Source: Symbiodinium natans
Lineage: Eukaryota; Sar; Dinophyceae; Suessiales; Symbiodiniaceae
DNA length: 64,000 nt
Reading direction: 5' to 3'
Assembly (NCBI GenBank): GCA_905221605.1
Contig: CAJNDS010001447.1
Location: 690,216-754,215, forward strand
Made by a program: the position numbers and the translations under genes. This document shows, piece by piece, positions 30,870 to 42,499 of the stretch; positions within the stretch are counted from its first letter, which is position 1, and every line of letters begins with the position of its first letter. Below the pieces are notes generated by a model, which made no database searches, had not been told where the DNA came from, and was given only the letters and a program-made list of their open reading frames with translations.

Positions 30870-31790
30870 TCCCACACACCTGGACTAAGTCATTTCGACA
30901 CCTGGCAAAGCCTTTTAAGACACCTGGACTGATTTGATTCATCTCCGACCTTGGAATCCACAGCAGTACTAGCATTACTATTACCATTAATATCAGAATA
31001 ATTATGAATCTTCATGTCAATATTCAAGTCAAGTTAATACCCTTTTGCGAGAGTTCGCGTAGGGCTTACTGCGACACTTGGACTGACTCATTTCCATCTA
31101 GGAAGGAATCACCCCAGGGCGTATTCAGACACCTGGACTTACGACCAGAAAAGAATCTCTGCAGGGTTTTTCAGACACATGACGCGTTGCATCGCCGGCC
31201 GTGGCCGGAGGGAATGAACGACACTTGGCTAGGCTTATTACGACACTTGGACTGATTTATTTCCGGCCTTCATATCAACATGAGTATTAACACTAGCTAC
31301 CATTACTATAAATATAAGAATGCCCATTCATACTCAAATAAATGTCAATATTAAAATCAAAGATAATATCCGATTTCATGACTTCGCGCTGGGCTTACTG
31401 AGACACCTGGACTGATTCATTTTCGGCAATTAATGAATCACCATCACCGTAGTGCCATAGGGCTCATTAAGACACAGGGACTGATTTCTTCCTGACCCGC
31501 AATAATTTTCACAGGGCTTCATAAGACACCTGGCAGGGCTTATTAAGACACCTGGACTGATTCATTTCCGACCTTGATATCAACATCAGTATTAACACTA
31601 CCATAACAATTCATATAAGAACGACCATTAATATCCAAATTAATGTCAGTATTGAAATCAGATAATATTCATGTTCATGAATTCGCACACGGCTTAGTGA
31701 GACACCTGGACTGATTCGTTTCCGGCCCGGAATGAATCACCATGGGGCCTATTAAGACACCTGGACTGATTCATTCCCGACCCGACGTGT
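30870..31790. repeat. Dispersed minisatellite with GACACCTGGACTGATT core
   Basis: The core GACAC(C/T)TGGACTGATTCAT recurs about ten times at irregular 50-200-bp spacing (for example near 30906, 31071, 31232, 31398, 31543, 31700, 31755), usually followed by TTCCGACC or TTCCGGCC. Longer blocks (ATATCAACATCAGTATTAACACTA) also repeat. No coding frame. Confidence 0.75.
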
Positions 31791-32780
31791 GCGGGGCAGA
31801 GCTTAGCCATATGACTGCAGTCAGCTCGCAGAGATCCGGCATCAAATGAGTTTCTGGTGTAGAGTGTAGGGTTTAGCATCAAAGATTTATTGGGTGTTTT
31901 GAAAGCATGCATGCTCTTATGAGCGCAGCGGATGCTTTTTTATATAATAGATATCAATATATTCAAAGAGATTTATACTTTTTTAAAAATTGCTTTGTAA
32001 CAACTAAGCCAAAAGAACCCGTCAGGCTCATATATATATGCATAGGTACGGTATCCAAATTTTCCAGAACAGCCACCGGCTGGCTTTGGAAGCCTTGGCC
32101 GAAGTTTTGGCTTAACGGCGAGCACAACCCGGGGCCTCGATTTAGCCCATGCCACCTCAAGGCTCCACACACCGCTACGCTGCCGCGACGCTGCCGCTAC
32201 GCTGCGCTTCATCCCGGTACGCCGCGCTACGCGTGACACGCGTGACGCAGAGTTCGCACTTGGAAAGCTTGGCCCCGTCCGTGAAACCTGAGCACCCTAG
32301 TGGGCGTCCGCCTGGTCCCACTTTGCGGATCGCAGGTGCGCTCAAGCATGAGGGGCCAACCTACCCCGGCGCAGGGTGTCATGTTCCCGTTCATCCAGCT
32401 CCACACAAGCACTCGCGAGAAGTGCTAACAAGCGCAGCAACATGAGAATCACTAGAAGTCGCGGGAGGGAGGCCAAGCTGGCCGCCCCACCTCCCCTACA
32501 ACAGGGGCCCTCTTGAGAAAATTTGCCATCTAGTTGAGACCAAATCGTCCGGCAATGGTTTCGGGCCATTGTTTTGAGCCATTGTGCCCACACTGCCAAC
32601 AAGAAACGAGCAGATGTCCATGCATACCACCCGTCCCACTACCCAGGCAACGGAAGCGGCAACAAACAGGTGGACATCGTAAGTTTGGGCTGATCGCTCA
32701 GATGGCTTCTGCCCGTTTGGGCATGTGAAAGGCACTAGGTAGCCAGCCCCACGTATCCGACACGTGTCGTCACGATTCGC
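31791..32780. other. Stretch without a supported gene
   Basis: Includes CGCTACGCTGCCG-type short repeats at 32170-32245. The open frames lack domains and overlap on both strands. Confidence 0.35.
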
Positions 32781-32789
32781 TCAATTTTT

Positions 32790-33530
32790 GCAGGCTCGCA
32801 GTTGTGTTGTGGTGTCTCCTGAATCCGTGAAGACCAACCTTTCATGTCGGCAGGAGCATCCGGGGGGTTTGCGAGGCTGTTTTTTTGGTAGGGTGCCGCC
32901 GGGCGGGTCCAGGCCCGGGAGACGGCGCAAACTCCGGCCGGCATCGCAGCGTTTGCTCCGCCGTTCTCTCGCTGCAGTGCTGCAGCAAGCGTCTCGTGCA
33001 GTCGGCCGACAGTCTTGCCTGAACACGCAACCGTGGCTTGGGCAAATGCATGGCTGTGGGCCCCCAACCTCCCAGCTCCCGACAACCAAAAGGACGAATT
33101 GGATGCTTCTGCCCAGGTGAGGCGGTGCCAGGCCAGGTTTTGCAAGCCTGCGGCTTGCGCGCGGGCTGCGAAGTTGGAATGCAAGCGGTGGTGGTGCTTG
33201 AGCTTGGCCTATCACTTTCAGTGATGCCCAATTGTCGGGACATTTTTGACAGACCTGCTGTTGCTCTTCGTCGTGCGCGGCACTGTTTGGCACGTCAGGG
33301 TGCCGACAACAAGTGGCCCTTGCTTTTGCACATGCAATCGCCAAGAGTCTGTTCAGCGAGGGCAATAAAGGCATCAACAACTTGTTGCACACCATGCCAC
33401 AAGGACAACCAATCCGCGACGACTTCGACGTGGTGGTCATCGGAGACCAGAACATCGATGTTCATGTCGGCCAGGCGAACGTTGCGGGCGACCCTCGCCC
33501 CGACTTCATGGCACACCCTCGACCGCCGAG
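32790..33530 (-). pseudogene. Degenerate LINE-like remnant
   Basis: Read on the minus strand, the segment from about 33530 down contains VRLADMNIDVLVSDDHHVEV and then VADWLSLWHGVQQVVDAFIA. This resembles the region after reverse transcriptase in non-LTR elements common in dinoflagellate genomes. The frame then breaks into three interleaved frames with CRxxR and Ala/Pro-rich text. Identification is by remembered pattern only. Confidence 0.35.
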
Positions 33531-34336
33531 CACACCAGACGCCGCACATGCAGCCCTGTGGCCGCCGAGTGGGTCGAGGCGACCTCGGCAAACGCACGTG
33601 AAAAAAAAACAAATCAAGCGCAAGTGCGCGCGCCCTCGTCACTGGCACTGGCGAGCTCGCTGGAATTCCCCAAACTCGCACTCTTCCTGCCCTGGCCGTG
33701 CCTGCGCCAGCGAATCCCACGCGCGAGCATCGTAGACTTGCTGTGAGAGGCAGCGCGGTCTCGATGGAGGACTGCGGTGCGCGGACCAAATGAGCGGCTG
33801 CCAGTGGCGCCCATGCACTTTCGATGGTCGACAAGCAGTTCGCCCAGGAGGCCCAGTAGGAGGCGGCGGGGACGGCGTCGACGACCCCAGGCAGTCAAAC
33901 CGCAAAGGGAAGGCGCTGCGAGGGCAGTGGCTGCGTGGGCAGGGAGGCCTGTGACCGCAAGGTCGCTAGGCATGCGCGAACTGCAGCGTCGTCCAGTGAA
34001 TCAGAAGACTCATGCCAGCACACCTCTACAGTGAATCGGACCATGGTAAACAGACGCCGCATGTCTTTGCGCCAAGCGGGAGCATCCGAAGCAAGTAGTT
34101 TGCACACGGAGAGGCGCAGAAGAGCAGGAGGAGCCACGCGCACTGCAGCTCCCATGCTCCTGGGTCTCCCGTTTGCATGGTCCTGGGTCTCCCGTTTGCG
34201 GTGCAGCTCCGCACGAAAGCTTCGCTTCCGAGCGGTGCTCCCAGCACCAGTAGCCCTTGCTGGTCTGCCGGCCGAGCACCCAGACTGGCTCTGCACCAAC
34301 TGGTTGGAGACAGGCAGGCCGGGCCGGCTTCGTCAG
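33471..34336. repeat. 0.8-kb direct duplication, left copy
   Basis: Blocks shared with the right copy include TTGCGGGCGACCCTCGCCCC (33480), ATGCACTTTCGATGGTCGAC (33812) and CAGTAGCCCTTGCTGGTCTG (34248). The offset is 790-980 bp, varying with indels. Confidence 0.8.
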
Positions 34337-35235
34337 AGAACCTACCCCCGAGTTCAGCCGGCTCCAGCCAGGCTATGTGTCATCGTCTTCGAACTCGGAT
34401 GCCGATGGTGCGCCCAGGCTCTTCTCCGCCAGCTCGCGTTCATGTCAGCCAGGCGCACGTTGCGGGCGACCCTCGCCCCGACTTCATGGCACACCCTCGA
34501 CCGCCTGCTCGAGAGGAAGGGCTCGAGATGCGAGCACGCCGGACGTCGCACATGCAGCCCTCTGGTCGCCAAGTGGGTCGAGGCGACCTCGGCAAGCGCA
34601 CGTAAAAAAATGCAAATCACATGCACTTTCGATGGTCGACAAGCAGTTCGCCCAGGAGGCCCAGTAGGAGGCGGCGGGGACGGCGTCGACGACCGAGCAC
34701 ACCCCCAGGCAGTCAAACCGCAAAGGGAAGGCGCTGCGAGGGCAGTGGCTGCGTGGGCAGGGAGTCCTGTGGCCGCAAGGTCGCTAGGCATGCGCGAACT
34801 GCAGCGTCGTCCAGTGAATCAGAAGACTCATGCCAGCACACCTTTACAGTGAATCTGACCATGGTAAACAGACGCTGCATGTTTTGCGCCAAGCGGGAGC
34901 ATCCGAAGCAAGTAATTTGCACGCGGGGAGGCGCAGAAGAGCAGGAGGAGCCACGCGCACTGCAGCTCCCATGGTCCTGGTCTCCCGCTTGCGGTGCAGC
35001 TCCGCACGAAAGCTTCGCTTCCGAGCGGTGCTCCCAGCACCAGTAGCCCTTGCTGGTCTGCCGGCCGAGCACCAACTGGTTGGAGACGGGCCGGGCCGGC
35101 TTCCGCGGCCGCGCACGCTAGGCGCAGCAAGTTCAGCGAAACGCATCCCGCATTTCGCGTGGCAGAGAACCTACCCCCGAGTTCAGCCGGCTCCAGCCAG
35201 GCTATGTGTCATCGTCTTCGAACTCGGATGCCGAT
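34337..35235. repeat. 0.8-kb direct duplication, right copy
   Basis: Starts at GAGAACCTACCCCCGAGTTC, which recurs at 35164. The copy is diverged and carries insertions (for example 35099-35160). Neither copy holds a frame that looks selected. Confidence 0.75.
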
Positions 35236-37817
35236 GCGCGCTCGTGCTCCTACACCGCGGCTGCGTCGGCCCCGAGCAACCTGCCTGTATGCTTCTGAGC
35301 AACACTGGTCGTACCGGACGCACAGCCATCGGCAGCAAAGGAGATCTCCGAGACGCTGGATGAGGATATGCCATGACCAGTCCCCAGTATTCCCCAGTCA
35401 CAGGTCTTGGCTCCCTTGGCAACAGGCGCGTCCGCCAAGCGTCCAGCCCGGCCTTCGGTGTTCTTGGCTATTTGCGCCCTTGCTGCATGCAGCCGCCGGC
35501 CACCTCACCAAAGCGGCCGACCAAGCATGGCGGGTCCAGCAGCTTGCCCACAGCCCTTCGAAGGGTAGCCGATGCTGTGAAACACACCTTCCAGAGCAGG
35601 AGTCCCTTGTTGAGCCGCTCGTCCTGACCAATCGCCATATTGAGGTCACAGCATGGGCATTCTTCGGCGACATAGAACTGTGCGAGTCCGCCACCCAGCT
35701 TCCTCCCTGCAGGCCATGCCCCCCTCATGCGGGCGGCAGTTCGCAAAGCATTGACAATGGCTCTGACACGTCTGCTTGCAACGCACACGGAAGGTCGACG
35801 CATGCCGTCAGCACGCCCAGAGCAACAAGGCTCGCAACGTCGAGGCGAATGGGGACAGCTACTCGCCGCCGCACGGTGAGTTCTGGAGCTGTTGACGGAG
35901 CTCGGCCCTGATGTCGTGGTTTTAGTTGTTTGTCGCATCTTCCTTTCGCCGGTCACGCGCTGCCATTGCGGCCGTACCGAAAGACCACGGGCAGCTAGGT
36001 CCCAGGATGGAGACGCGGGACACTTTCCAGGCCGAAAAAAAGGTGCCGCAAAAAAAAAAATTCTCCGCTGCAGGGCTGTTTTGCCAGCTTGCACGCTTTC
36101 CCCTCCATGGCCGCACCAACGCTGATGGCGATCCGCCGCTCATGGCGATCCGCCGCTCCTCAGTGAGGTCCTCCTCTTGCCAGCCGCCTGCCGTAGTTCT
36201 GCCGGGGCGCGGCGTATTGAGGAGCTGCACAGGGACCGTGACGAACGGTGCAAAAAAAACTTGGCGTCTGGACAATGCCGCCGCGTCTTGGCGCGCCAGA
36301 CACGCTCCCGTTGAGCGACGTGCTCGACCTGGCGAGTGCGAGCGCCCCCAGTCGGCTGCCGCTTCGCTAGCACTCCGTAGGAGTCTAGGTAGCTGACGTC
36401 GTAGGGACTCGGGACGCTTTCGGCGGACGCAAAAGGGCGCGGAAAAAAAAAAACGTGCGACGGAAGGTGGTTTTGTCCGGGGCATGCTTCGGCACAAAGG
36501 TTGGGAGATGCTGTGGTGGGTTTGGAGGTTTACCGGCGGACTTTACCCATGGATCCCTGATGGCACGTTGCACGACAAAGGCCGCTGGCCGTTGAGCGCC
36601 CGTATGATGCCTGCAAAACTCCTGCGAATAGAAGCCTGAGTTTATCGAGGCGGTCCTTTTGGCAAGAGAGCCTCTTGACAGCGTCAGCTGGGCGCGTGTC
36701 GTCATGTCATGGTGCAAAGGTCACGCAACGCAACAACCGCTGACAAGGAGAAGGGGCACGTCGCGAAAAGAAACTTACGCAAACTAAGCGCGAAGAGCTA
36801 CCTGAGGGCGAAACAGCAGCAGGACCAGGATTGGGCGCGACGCCAAAAAGTTTATGCTCGTCGAGTTTTATGCACTTTGACGTCACGTTGCAGGAAGCTT
36901 CCGAGCACATCTGCGGCCATGCGTCCCGCCATTCATGTGGGTACACGCCGCCCTGGCAGTACGATCGGACTCCCTGCCGATGTTGCCGACGCAGCTTACA
37001 TAGCTTCATGGGTCGCTGCTCATGAGCTGCCCAGTGAGTGCGTCCATGTCGAGTGGGGGAATGGGCGTGTAGCGGGTCGAAAGCATGCTGTGAGAAGTGA
37101 TGGTGGTTGGTTCCATTGTATGTGACGGCAGGTTTTCTAGTTGACAAGTCGACAGTGTACCTGCCCTTGTCAGTTGTGTGAGTTGCATGGCAGTCTACCG
37201 AACTTGCCATGATGGTTTGCGTTCGGGAGAGACGGGGGCAGGACTCTAAGGTTGTTCTGCGCGAGAGGAGTGGACATCCACTTCCTGAGATGCTAACAGT
37301 GCAACCTTCTCGAGGCAATCATTGATGCTGACGAGGTGACGAGGTTTCGGGATATTTTTAAGTGCTTGTGATCTTTTCGAAGTTTCGGTTCGTGACCGGC
37401 TGCATGCTTGGCTTTTGCATTTGAGTCAGTCGGTGATGTACAAGTTCGTTCATGGGACCAGATTTCTGCAATAAGGAAGGCTGTCCGTACTACGTCTGCC
37501 GTGGCATTTGGTGAGACGCTGAGGGGACCGAGTCCTTTGAATTTTGGTGTGACAGTGGCCATAATTTTGAAGTGCTACTGTTAGATCACGGGCCCAGGTG
37601 CTTGCAGATCAGGAGTGATAACAACCTTTGCGGAGAGAAATGCAGAGTCCTTGTTGCTCACGGTCTTCCGGCACCGTCGCAGTCTTCGGAGCACATGTGC
37701 ACTCGCTTGATTTGAAGTGTGCACCGTTTGCGCCCCAACAGCACTGCATGAACCCTTGGCTTTGGCTGTCGCGGTATTTAGTAGCACAGGTAGGACCACA
37801 GCCGTGTTCTTCAGAAG
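35236..37817. other. Decayed stretch upstream of the FIST-TIR gene
   Basis: Long overlapping frames on both strands (up to 305 codons) reflect GC-rich composition. Three short poly-A tracts in similar contexts (36049, 36249, 36441) suggest repeated retroposed fragments. Frames at 36709-37125 (+) and 36707-37318 (-) oppose each other and show no domain. Confidence 0.35.
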
Positions 37818-40028
37818 ATGGGCTCCACCCAGTCCGGCGCCGCGCGGTATGCAGACCGCCCAAGCGGCACCAACCTCACAGCCTGCCCAGGTTCAAGCCT
37901 TGCAACATTCCTCGTGAAGAGGCCTGACCAGCTGTCAGCAGCCTTCGAAAAACATGTTCACGAGGACCTGCGTCGTGATCTGGGTGGGGTTGTGCTGCTG
38001 TGCAACGGGTACACTGCTGACCAAGTGAAGGGTTGGTCCTCCAAACTCGACTGCCCGGTCATGTTTGTTGGCTGCTACGGCGTCATTGGGTGGTGTGTTG
38101 AAGACAAGGAGAACGTGGAGTTCGAGGAGAAGGGCCGTGGCCGGGAGTTCGGTTCGCCAGGCGCACCGGAGATCAAGCTCGGCATCACGGTTGTGGTGGT
38201 CCGGAAGAGTTCAAAAAAGAAGAAGTGCCCCGTGCTGTCCTTCTCGCCTGAAACGGTTCCCAAGGCGGCCGATGGGGCCACGGCTCACATTCTCATGGGC
38301 TCGGTCACCCACCAGGCGACAATCGACAAGCTGCTCACGTCTCCTGACCACTGCGTTTGCAACGGCGGCTGTTGCAAGGAGGTGCTGGAATGGAGCAACG
38401 GTGACGGCCAATGGGTGGACAAAGGCTTTGGGACGATCACTTTCTTCGTGACAGAGTCGACCATGGTGAACGTGTGCATCTCATACAGCGTTTGGGACAC
38501 ATGCGGGCTGCCGGCCTTCAAGTCGGAAGCAATGGAGATGGTGCAGTCTTTGCCAGAGAACTATGCTCCGGTTTTTGTCGGCTCTTACATGTGCTTCTGC
38601 CGAGGCATCAACACCTTTGGGTGTTACAACAAGGAGTCGAGTCTGCTGGCCGAGTTGTGCGGCAAGGATCTCCCAAGCTTCGGCATGTTTTGTTGCGGGG
38701 AGATCGGCAACAATGAAACCCAGAATCCAAATGGATGGAATTCTCAGACCCCTGCCTCCGAGAACAGCTCCTACCACACCTTCACCACCTGTTATCTGGT
38801 CTATGCCGAGAAGATTGCAGAGGCGCCAGCAGGCGGTGGTATCCGTGGTCTTTGCTGTGCACCCAAGGAAGAAGGCCCTATCGAGGTTATCCAGGCCGTA
38901 CCGGCATTGCAGCGATCGCATACCAGCGGCGCCATCACCGTGCACCAGTCGATCACAGAGAGGGACTTGGAGTTTACCTTCGAGCCCCCTGCCACTTCCA
39001 CCTACAAGGACTTCCAGCGCAGCGTGAACTTCGCAGACGTCGCCCACCCGGCAGCGCCCGTCATCAACTTTTGGGTCTGGGACGGAGGGATGACGCCCGA
39101 GGAGTGCTACAGCAAGTCCAAGCCCAATCCCGAAGTGGACATCTTCCTGTCCCACTCCATGAAGCAGGACATGCGCACCCCGGTCTTTGCCATGAGAGAG
39201 TCGAACCAGTACACGCTTCACAAAGTGGCCGACATCTTTGCGGGTTCCTGGGGCATCGTGTCGAGAAAGGTTGCCAGTGGTGAGATTCGTGAGGACCAAG
39301 TCATGGAAAAGTTGCAAAGTTTGACCTACTGGTGCGACACAGGCTGCGTGGACCACTCCGATACCGCAAAGAAGATGTACATCCTTAAGGCGCACTTGGA
39401 AGACTTCGTGGCCAACGCGAAGCATGTGATCTGCCTCCTCTCAACCCACTACTTCACACGAGCATGGTGCCTCTATGAGTTCTGTTGCGCAGTCAAGTGT
39501 TGCAAGGGCAGGCGGATCGACCAGTACCTCGTCATTTCCACGACGTTGCTGACCTGGTTTGAGCGAGAGGCTCAGCGGGTCGTGGATTCTGTGGTCAACG
39601 CCTCGTTCGAGAACTCCTCGTGCTTCGACTCAGCAGACAAGAAGCTCATCCAGAACAAGATCAACGCCGAGTTCAAATCTGTGGCCCACTTCAACCGCCT
39701 GGTGAAGTTTGTCGCCTGCGCGTTGGGTGCCAAGGCGAATCTGTGCTGGGCTGTTGAGCTGTTCCCCGGGCGCTTCCTGGACTGGGGTGATGCAGCCTCC
39801 CGTTGTGGGTTTCCCGACCTGGCTGCGGTCTTGCAGGCGGTGGACCTGAAGGACTTGCGCAAGAGAGCCATGGAGGCAGTGCCAGACGCTCCTGGGGCGA
39901 CCTCTGCGAAAGAGCGCATCGTATGGTTGGAGAGCAATTTTTCGAGCGACTGGTTCATTCGAGAACTCGAGCCATTGGTCGTGAGAGAGCTTGACAATGC
40001 ATGTGCTGAAGACCAGCCATCACCGTGA
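37818..40028 (+). CDS. FIST-TIR fusion protein, 736 residues
   Basis: A single open frame starts at MGSTQS, whose Gly2 and Ser allow N-myristoylation. Residues about 35-170 match the FIST N-terminal pattern: LGGVVLLCNGYTADQVKGWS, then a PVMFVGCYGVIGW core. Residues about 255-325 match FIST-C: a CRGxxxFGCYNKESSLLAEL strand and SFGMFCCGEIG. FIST domains are predicted small-ligand sensors. Residues about 436-590 form a TIR-like domain: VDIFLSHSM as first strand, a middle WCDTGCVDHSD, then VICLLSTHYFTRAWCLYEFC. Glu554 lies where TIR NAD-cleaving enzymes have their catalytic Glu (S-x-Y...W-C-L-x-E). The C-terminal 140 residues are helical and unassigned. The frame has no intron; an upstream exon cannot be excluded. 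NADase activity is inferred, not shown. Confidence 0.85.
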   Translation: MGSTQSGAARYADRPSGTNLTACPGSSLATFLVKRPDQLSAAFEKHVHEDLRRDLGGVVLLCNGYTADQVKGWSSKLDCPVMFVGCYGVIGWCVEDKENVEFEEKGRGREFGSPGAPEIKLGITVVVVRKSSKKKKCPVLSFSPETVPKAADGATAHILMGSVTHQATIDKLLTSPDHCVCNGGCCKEVLEWSNGDGQWVDKGFGTITFFVTESTMVNVCISYSVWDTCGLPAFKSEAMEMVQSLPENYAPVFVGSYMCFCRGINTFGCYNKESSLLAELCGKDLPSFGMFCCGEIGNNETQNPNGWNSQTPASENSSYHTFTTCYLVYAEKIAEAPAGGGIRGLCCAPKEEGPIEVIQAVPALQRSHTSGAITVHQSITERDLEFTFEPPATSTYKDFQRSVNFADVAHPAAPVINFWVWDGGMTPEECYSKSKPNPEVDIFLSHSMKQDMRTPVFAMRESNQYTLHKVADIFAGSWGIVSRKVASGEIREDQVMEKLQSLTYWCDTGCVDHSDTAKKMYILKAHLEDFVANAKHVICLLSTHYFTRAWCLYEFCCAVKCCKGRRIDQYLVISTTLLTWFEREAQRVVDSVVNASFENSSCFDSADKKLIQNKINAEFKSVAHFNRLVKFVACALGAKANLCWAVELFPGRFLDWGDAASRCGFPDLAAVLQAVDLKDLRKRAMEAVPDAPGATSAKERIVWLESNFSSDWFIRELEPLVVRELDNACAEDQPSP

Positions 40029-41335
40029 GAGCTCACCGAGGCTCACCGACCAGCTACGGTAATTTCCGTAGCTTGTCGTCCATTACTCATTGAGTCGATC
40101 CGATTGGATACCTTCTCACGGAGCTTTGTTCGCACATTTAGGGGCTAGTTGAGCATACCCTGCCCAGATTACTTGACAAGGCGAGTTGTGACAGGCTCGT
40201 ATGCACCGTTGGTACATATGGCTAGATTCACTCACTCAGTCACTTACTCTTTGCGCACGAAGAATTTGTCAAGTCGGGTCAGGGCCCGGGCCCTTTTCCA
40301 AAGAATTTTCTTGGCTATGCTCAGCTGCTGCCCCTCACAGCACATCGAGAACCTTTTCAGCACATCGAGAAACAAAAGCACTCGAGGGATCAATGAGTGC
40401 CTTGGAGGTACACATGCTTGGGCATCCAAAAAGCGCAAGATGTCGGCACGCCGCTTTTTGCTCCCAAGCCGTGACGCAATGGTCGAGGCAGTGGCACTAT
40501 CCACTCGCAAACCTTGCCATGGACTCCATTCTGGCAAGTCATGCAAGCCAATGCAAGCAGGTCACTGCGAATGTCTCCTGTGAAAACACTCGTTTCTCCC
40601 AGTTCCAATTGTTGGGTACCGGAACAGTGGGAACGTTACTTGGCTCAAGGGTCTTAAAATGTCTGAAACACTTTAACATGCCCAGGCTCCGGCTCCGAAA
40701 CGCAACTGCAGGAGCTTTTGCTTTGCTTTGGACTGCCCAGGCACTCTCAGGGAGGTCTATGACTGGTGCTGAGCTTTACATGTCCCCCGAAGGATCACCC
40801 CAGCGTGTACCCCAGGCTTATGGAGGTCTATTTTTGGAAAGCTCCGGCCCAGGCTTCTCCAGCATTGGCAGAAAGCAATCGCTGGCTGGCGTGCTCAGAA
40901 GGGTACTTCTGAGAGCTGAGCGAAGTTGTAATTGCACGTGGCAATGCCAGCTACCAGGCGGACAGCCCGGCCACTCCGGTTACTCCGGATGCTCCGGACA
41001 AGTCCTTGTCATCGCTGCAGGGGACAGACACGACCCCTCGGCGAGCTTTATGGCAGACCTCGTCTATCCAGACGGCGTTTCGATCTCTCAACAGAACAGA
41101 CCTGTGGCGGATCCAGAGCAGCCAAGATCAGCCAAGCTGAATCTGCCGAGATGCGCCCCTCGAATCGACAAATGCAGTCTAGGTTGCGTCTCAAGCTTAG
41201 GCAAAGAGATTGCATGTCCCCCAGGATCGCCGCGAGCACGCCTGTAGCGAAATGCACGAACGAGCATATGATGCAGCATATGGGATCAAAGGGCGGTTCC
41301 TGGGGTTTGGGGGAAGACCAGTTATGCCAGCAGCT
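40029..41335. other. Downstream stretch without a firm gene
   Basis: A 348-codon + frame (40201-41247) is open, but its composition (Ser/Cys/Arg mixed) and lack of domain suggest chance. TTGGCTCAAG at about 40641 matches the 3' end of the dinoflagellate spliced leader by only about ten bases and is not called. Confidence 0.35.
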
Positions 41336-41551
41336 ATGGCGTCGGTGGCAGCCATGTGTTCCATGGATGAGCTCTCCTCATCCGTGGATGCGGTGGAGCA
41401 GCAGCTGGATGCTCTCCAATCACTCCGTAACGATGTGGAGATGTTTGCGCAGAAGATGAAGAGCAAGCTCAGCAGTATGGAAGATGCACTGCAGAAGAAG
41501 GTGGAAGACGTGTCAGAAGAAGAGCCCCTTGCCATGCTTGATTGGGCCTAA
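41336..41551 (+). CDS. Small acidic coiled-coil protein or 3' exon
   Basis: From MASVAAMCSMDELSSSVDAV the frame continues as a clear heptad helix (EQQLDALQSLRNDVEMFAQK, MKSKLSSMEDALQKKVEDV) and ends SEEEPLAMLDWA. The helix periodicity and acidic tail make it a likely real coding piece, either a 71-residue protein or the last exon of a gene whose earlier exons were not found. It lies about 1 kb upstream of the channel gene. Confidence 0.5.
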   Translation: MASVAAMCSMDELSSSVDAVEQQLDALQSLRNDVEMFAQKMKSKLSSMEDALQKKVEDVSEEEPLAMLDWA

Positions 41552-42499
41552 AAGCCATGTAGTAAGGCCTCAAGCAGAACAGCGTTCAGACACCTGCCCA
41601 GCTGCGAAAACGCCCCTCTGGAAAACTGTCGCTTACCGGAAGTTTTGGCCATTTTGGCCATTGGCAGTTTGAAGCCCAAGCTCAGACCATGACCAGCCTT
41701 GACCAGCCATGACCTGGAGGCCTGGATCAAGAGACACTCCGAGACGCCCGCAAGTGCCCGCAGCGTTGCTTCGGCGAGTTTTCTGTGCAGGGCTGTCAAG
41801 GACACTAGATCGGAAAAACACCTATTCAAGCTCACCCCCTACTTTGATGAGTTCAGAGAGTTCTCAAAGATCAGTTCCCGCGCATCTCAAAGCACAGCAA
41901 CACAAGGAGTTGCAAGAAGCGAAGGAGGGAACTGAGAGAACCCTTCCGTTCTACCGGGGTCGGGGTGTCAGGTACTTCAACTTAGTAATGCTGAGTAGTG
42001 CTGCTTTGTGTTGTTATTCTGAACGTGTACAGTCTGAAAGCTCGACTTCTTTGGCTGCAGCGTGGTGTCAGCTAGCCACATCAAGCCGACGCCCAGGCTG
42101 ATCCAGCATCGGCAGCAGAAAGCCAGCGCTGGCTGGCAGCCAGCCTCGAAGGGGGACTTCGGGGCTTCTGAAAGGGGCTTTCCGGTTAAGTTCTCAAACG
42201 GCCACGGTCTCGGAGGATCCTGCAAAAGGCTAAAGCTGTCACTTGCGAAGTAGATGGACCCACAAGGTACGAGCCACAGAAATCTGCGAGAGTCTTTGTC
42301 ACGCAGACGACCACGCTTCTGAGCAACACGAAAGAGGCCAAACTGCACAATCGGTGGATTCGGTTGTCTATGGAGGCAGAGGCCTTGTCACTTGGTGAGC
42401 AACCCGCTTTTACGGCCACCGAACGTTTGCGAAAAGTTTCGGGGGGGGGAGGGGGCCCGAAATGTGGGGGGGCACCTCTGCTGCTGAGTCGAAAAGCGC

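Noticed and set aside
36707..37318. Opposing 138- and 203-codon frames
   Set aside because: They overlap on opposite strands, neither shows a domain, and the region is decayed repeat.
38481..39425. 314-codon minus frame opposite the FIST-TIR gene
   Set aside because: Antisense shadow of a strongly supported + gene with GC-rich third positions.
40634..40650. Relict dinoflagellate spliced leader (CTTGGCTCAAG)
   Set aside because: Only the last ten or so bases agree with the leader, and CATT is missing; expected by chance in 64 kb. A similar eight-base match at 16501-16508 is weaker still.
40201..41247. 348-codon + frame
   Set aside because: No recognisable fold, mixed low-value composition, and no conserved pattern; could be chance in GC-rich DNA.
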